From the NCBI GenBank assembly GCA_964244585.1, contig CAXTJM010000001.1:536251-600250 (forward strand): 64,000 bases of DNA. Reading direction: 5' to 3'. The DNA comes from LMUY01 sp964244585 (GTDB lineage Bacteria; Pseudomonadota; Alphaproteobacteria; Acetobacterales; Acetobacteraceae). The notes under the pieces were generated by a model that had not been told where the DNA came from, searched no databases, and saw only the letters and a list, made by a program, of their open reading frames with translations. Every line of letters starts with the position of its first letter. The first letter of the stretch is position 1. Position numbers and translations under genes: made by a program. Below are positions 62,208 through 64,000 of the stretch, in pieces.

Positions 62208-62753
62208 ATGGCGACGGAGACGGCAACGTTGGGCGGCGGCTGCTTCTGGTGCCTGGAGGCGGTCTACCGCGACCTTAGGGGCGTCACCTCGGTGCAGTCC
62301 GGCTACATGGGCGGCAGCCTGGCGAACCCGAGCTACGAGGCGGTCTGCACCGGCCGCACCGGCCATGCCGAAGTCGTCCAGGTCCAGTTCGACCCGGCGG
62401 AACTGGACTATGCCGATTTGTTGCGGGTGTTCTTCACTATCCACGACCCGACGACGCTCAATCGCCAGGGCGCCGACCAGGGCACCCAGTACCGGTCCGC
62501 GATCTTCACCCATTCCGACGCGCAGGCCGCCATCGCCGCATCCATCATGCAGGAGGTTGCCGGCGCCAATATCTATGGCGGCAAGCTGGTGACCGAAATC
62601 GTGCCTGCACCCGCCTTCTACCCAGCCGAAGCGGAGCACGACCAGTATTTCGAACGCAACCCGTATGCCGGCTATTGCCGCGCCGTCGTTGCGCCGAAGG
62701 TTGCCAAGTTCCGCAAGGTGTTCGCCGACCGGGTCCGCTCCGCCGCCGCCTGA
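62208..62753 (+). CDS. msrA: Peptide methionine sulfoxide reductase MsrA
   Basis: Reduces methionine-S-sulfoxide in proteins. It has 181 residues from ATG 62208 with GGGGAGA upstream. The catalytic Cys is in GGGCFWCLEAVYRD, followed by GYMGGSLANPSYEAVCTGRTGHAEVVQV and QGADQGTQYRSAIF. A Tyr/Cys-containing tail (NPYAGYCRAVVAPKV) supplies the resolving Cys. The 3' end overlaps the methyltransferase gene by 82 bases. The gap before the gene, shared with the sigma gene, is 239 bases with no clear promoter. Confidence 0.95.
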   Translation: MATETATLGGGCFWCLEAVYRDLRGVTSVQSGYMGGSLANPSYEAVCTGRTGHAEVVQVQFDPAELDYADLLRVFFTIHDPTTLNRQGADQGTQYRSAIFTHSDAQAAIAASIMQEVAGANIYGGKLVTEIVPAPAFYPAEAEHDQYFERNPYAGYCRAVVAPKVAKFRKVFADRVRSAAA

Positions 62754-63463
62754 GCCGACAGGATAGCCCGGCCGATGGCTTCGGCGACATCCGGCACGAC
62801 GGCGTTGCCCAACGCCGTCAGCCGGGACCGCCGCTGCCGGTCCAACCCGGCGGAAATCCCATCAACCATTCGACCCAGACCGGGTTCAGCCGGCCACCCA
62901 CGGCGTCGCTCAACGGACATGAGCGCCGCCGCAGGCGCTGCGTAAGGCACCCGGTCCGCCAGTCCCGCGCCCGCGGCGTTGGCCAGAATGAACACGCGTT
63001 GCCGGCGGTGGGGCGCACCGGCATGGGCAGCACCCACCAGGAGCGGCCAGCAGGCGTAGCCCGCCGCCTCCAACCCGGCCAGCACCGCGTCCGCTCCGCG
63101 AACGCGCAGCGCAGGGACGTTCTCAACCACCACCCAAGCGGGTCGGCATTGCCGCACGAGCCGCAGCATCTCCCACCAGAGGCCACTGCGGGTCCCTGCG
63201 AGACCGGCGCCCCGGCCGGCGACGCTGATGTCCTGGCACGGGAAGCCGCCGCAGAGCAGCCGTGGCGCGGGCACGCCGTCGTCGCGCAACGTGCCGGCCG
63301 AGAGCGTCCGGATGTCGCGGTAGCACGGCACGCCTGGCCAATGGCGCGACAGCACGCGACGGGCGAACGGGTCGGAGTCGCAGAACGCGGCGATGGTGAA
63401 GCCCGCCCGTTGCAGCCCGAGCGCGAACCCGCCGATGCCGCTGAACAGGTCAAGGACGATCAC
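62672..63463 (-). CDS. C5 cytosine-specific DNA methyltransferase, phage type
   Basis: A 263-residue enzyme that methylates cytosine at C5, shorter than usual. Motif I is LDLFSGIGGFALGLQRAGF, motif IV GGFPCQDIS (catalytic Cys), motif VI VVENVPAL, motif VIII RRQRVFILA, motif X ALGNAVVP. The target-recognition region is only about 50 residues, as in phage-borne enzymes (GLGRMVDGISAGLD before GNAVVP). The last 25 residues run antisense over msrA and may be extra. No restriction enzyme is adjacent. It is divergent from an XRE regulator. Confidence 0.9.
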   Translation of the reverse strand: MIVLDLFSGIGGFALGLQRAGFTIAAFCDSDPFARRVLSRHWPGVPCYRDIRTLSAGTLRDDGVPAPRLLCGGFPCQDISVAGRGAGLAGTRSGLWWEMLRLVRQCRPAWVVVENVPALRVRGADAVLAGLEAAGYACWPLLVGAAHAGAPHRRQRVFILANAAGAGLADRVPYAAPAAALMSVERRRGWPAEPGLGRMVDGISAGLDRQRRSRLTALGNAVVPDVAEAIGRAILSAQAAAERTRSANTLRNLATFGATTARQ

Positions 63464-63487
63464 AAGGGCGTCTTAGGACTAAAAGCA

Positions 63488-63537
63488 TAGGAGACACCTA
63501 GCCGACCGGCCAGGGGAGTTGCAATAGGGACACCCTA
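63488..63537. promoter_or_regulatory. Two TAGG-N5-CCTA operator-like motifs
   Basis: TAGGAGACACCTA at 63488-63500 and TAGGGACACCCTA at 63525-63537 are both TAGG-N5-CCTA with starts 37 bases apart, in the 119-base gap between the divergent methyltransferase and XRE genes. A further TTAG/CTAA pair lies at 63473-63482. The spacing suggests sites for the XRE regulator. No clear -35/-10 was found. Confidence 0.5.
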
Positions 63538-63582
63538 AGGTTACAGCGGCGCAGCACCATGCAAGATCGTAGGAGTACGCTT

Positions 63583-63918
63583 ATGGCCCGTTCGTCGCCT
63601 GCGACACGGCTGAAGAAGATGCTGAAGGATCGCGGCATGACGGCGGCGGACCTCGCCCGCAAGCTGGACGTGTCGCAGCCTACAGTGCACGCCTGGGTCA
63701 CCGGGCTGCATGGCATGCGGCTGGCCAACGCCCGCCGCGTCGCGAAGGTGGTGGGGGTGCAGGCCTCATGGCTGATGTTCGGCGCCGACGCCGTTTCCGA
63801 GGGCGCGGCGCAGGGGGCCGAGGAGCTGGCCCTCCTGCGGTTGTGGCGGGAGCTGGGCGAGGACGAGCAGGCAGCCGCCATGCGCCGGCTGGCCACCATC
63901 CGGCGCAAGCAGGGCTGA
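63583..63918 (+). CDS. XRE-family regulator, phage-repressor type
   Basis: A 111-residue DNA-binding protein starting at ATG 63583, with AGGAG seven bases upstream. The HTH is LKKMLKDRGMTAADLARKLD, then SQPTVHAWVTGLHGMRLANARRVAKVVGVQ. The tail resembles phage CI/Cro-family proteins. Divergent from a C5 methyltransferase, it may control that gene and itself. Confidence 0.88.
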   Translation: MARSSPATRLKKMLKDRGMTAADLARKLDVSQPTVHAWVTGLHGMRLANARRVAKVVGVQASWLMFGADAVSEGAAQGAEELALLRLWRELGEDEQAAAMRRLATIRRKQG

Positions 63919-63927
63919 GCCTCCCCG

Positions 63928-64000
63928 CTACGGGCGGCGTTGCTCCCGCGGGGCCGCACGCGGCGGCGGCGCGGCAGGCCGCGGTGGCGCTGCCGGCCGC
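63928..64000 (-). CDS. Possible C-terminal end of a Pro/Arg-rich protein
   Basis: On the minus strand one frame is open from the window edge to a TAG at 63928, giving a Pro/Ala/Arg-rich tail (RPAAPPRPAAPP, ending REQRRP). Such tails are common on real proteins, but in GC-rich DNA the evidence is weak; the rest lies outside the window. Confidence 0.3.
   Translation of the reverse strand, partial: RPAAPPRPAAPPPRAAPREQRRP

Noticed and set aside
62672..63918. Complete restriction-modification system
   Set aside because: Only a methyltransferase and a regulator are visible; no endonuclease gene in the window.

Overview
The window is high-GC, densely packed bacterial DNA with many 1-8 base overlaps between consecutive genes. 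The gene set (sdhCDAB, asd, eno followed by an FtsB-like gene, a his cluster carrying a DUF2628-type gene, ergothioneine genes, a sorbosone-dehydrogenase-type enzyme and a SigK/RskA-type sigma/anti-sigma pair) suggests an alphaproteobacterium of the Rhodospirillales, probably Acetobacteraceae. That placement is inferred from gene content and has not been tested. I saw no rRNA, tRNA or CRISPR array.

1-9625: the end of a LysR regulator, a leftward six-gene peptide/nickel-type ABC importer operon with two tandem paralogous binding proteins, a GNAT acetyltransferase, and a rightward pair of small CMD/AhpD-like genes. 9700-20376: a branched-chain amino acid (Liv-type) importer with a fused LivHM permease, ending in an acyl-CoA dehydrogenase-like gene. 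It faces a leucine-catabolism set (isovaleryl-CoA dehydrogenase and both methylcrotonyl-CoA carboxylase subunits). 20416-24504: a leftward histidine cluster (hisB, DUF2628, hisH, GNAT, a PcaL-type hydrolase/decarboxylase fusion, hisA) with no hisF or hisE next to it. 24602-27783: two small hypothetical genes and an incomplete dipeptide-type ABC transporter (one permease and two ATPases).

27863-32903: asd, a small multidrug/guanidinium-type exporter and sdhCDAB. 33017-43928: a phosphatase-like protein, Cys-rich and SEC-C proteins, a luciferase-like monooxygenase, a DUF445 protein, a divergent PEP carboxylase-like protein with a remodelled active site, a lipoprotein esterase, eno and ftsB. 43929-44676 is an AT-rich patch with one foreign-looking small gene. 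44677-48052 is a leftward lutB-lutC-smr-xre unit. 48126-52218 holds SMP-30, ferredoxin and EcsC genes and a phage-like regulatory module: an XRE repressor divergent from a GcrA-like gene, with a 19-bp palindrome over the -10 of a good promoter.

52287-57065: an MFS transporter, a Rieske oxygenase, egtB-egtD and a small secreted protein. 57114-64000: a DUF2934 protein, a PQQ-type sugar dehydrogenase, a Hint-like protein lacking its nucleophile, a fasciclin protein, the convergent ECF sigma/anti-sigma pair, msrA, a phage-type C5 cytosine methyltransferase and a divergent XRE regulator. A family of GGGAGAGGG-type inverted repeats sits in at least five intergenic gaps.
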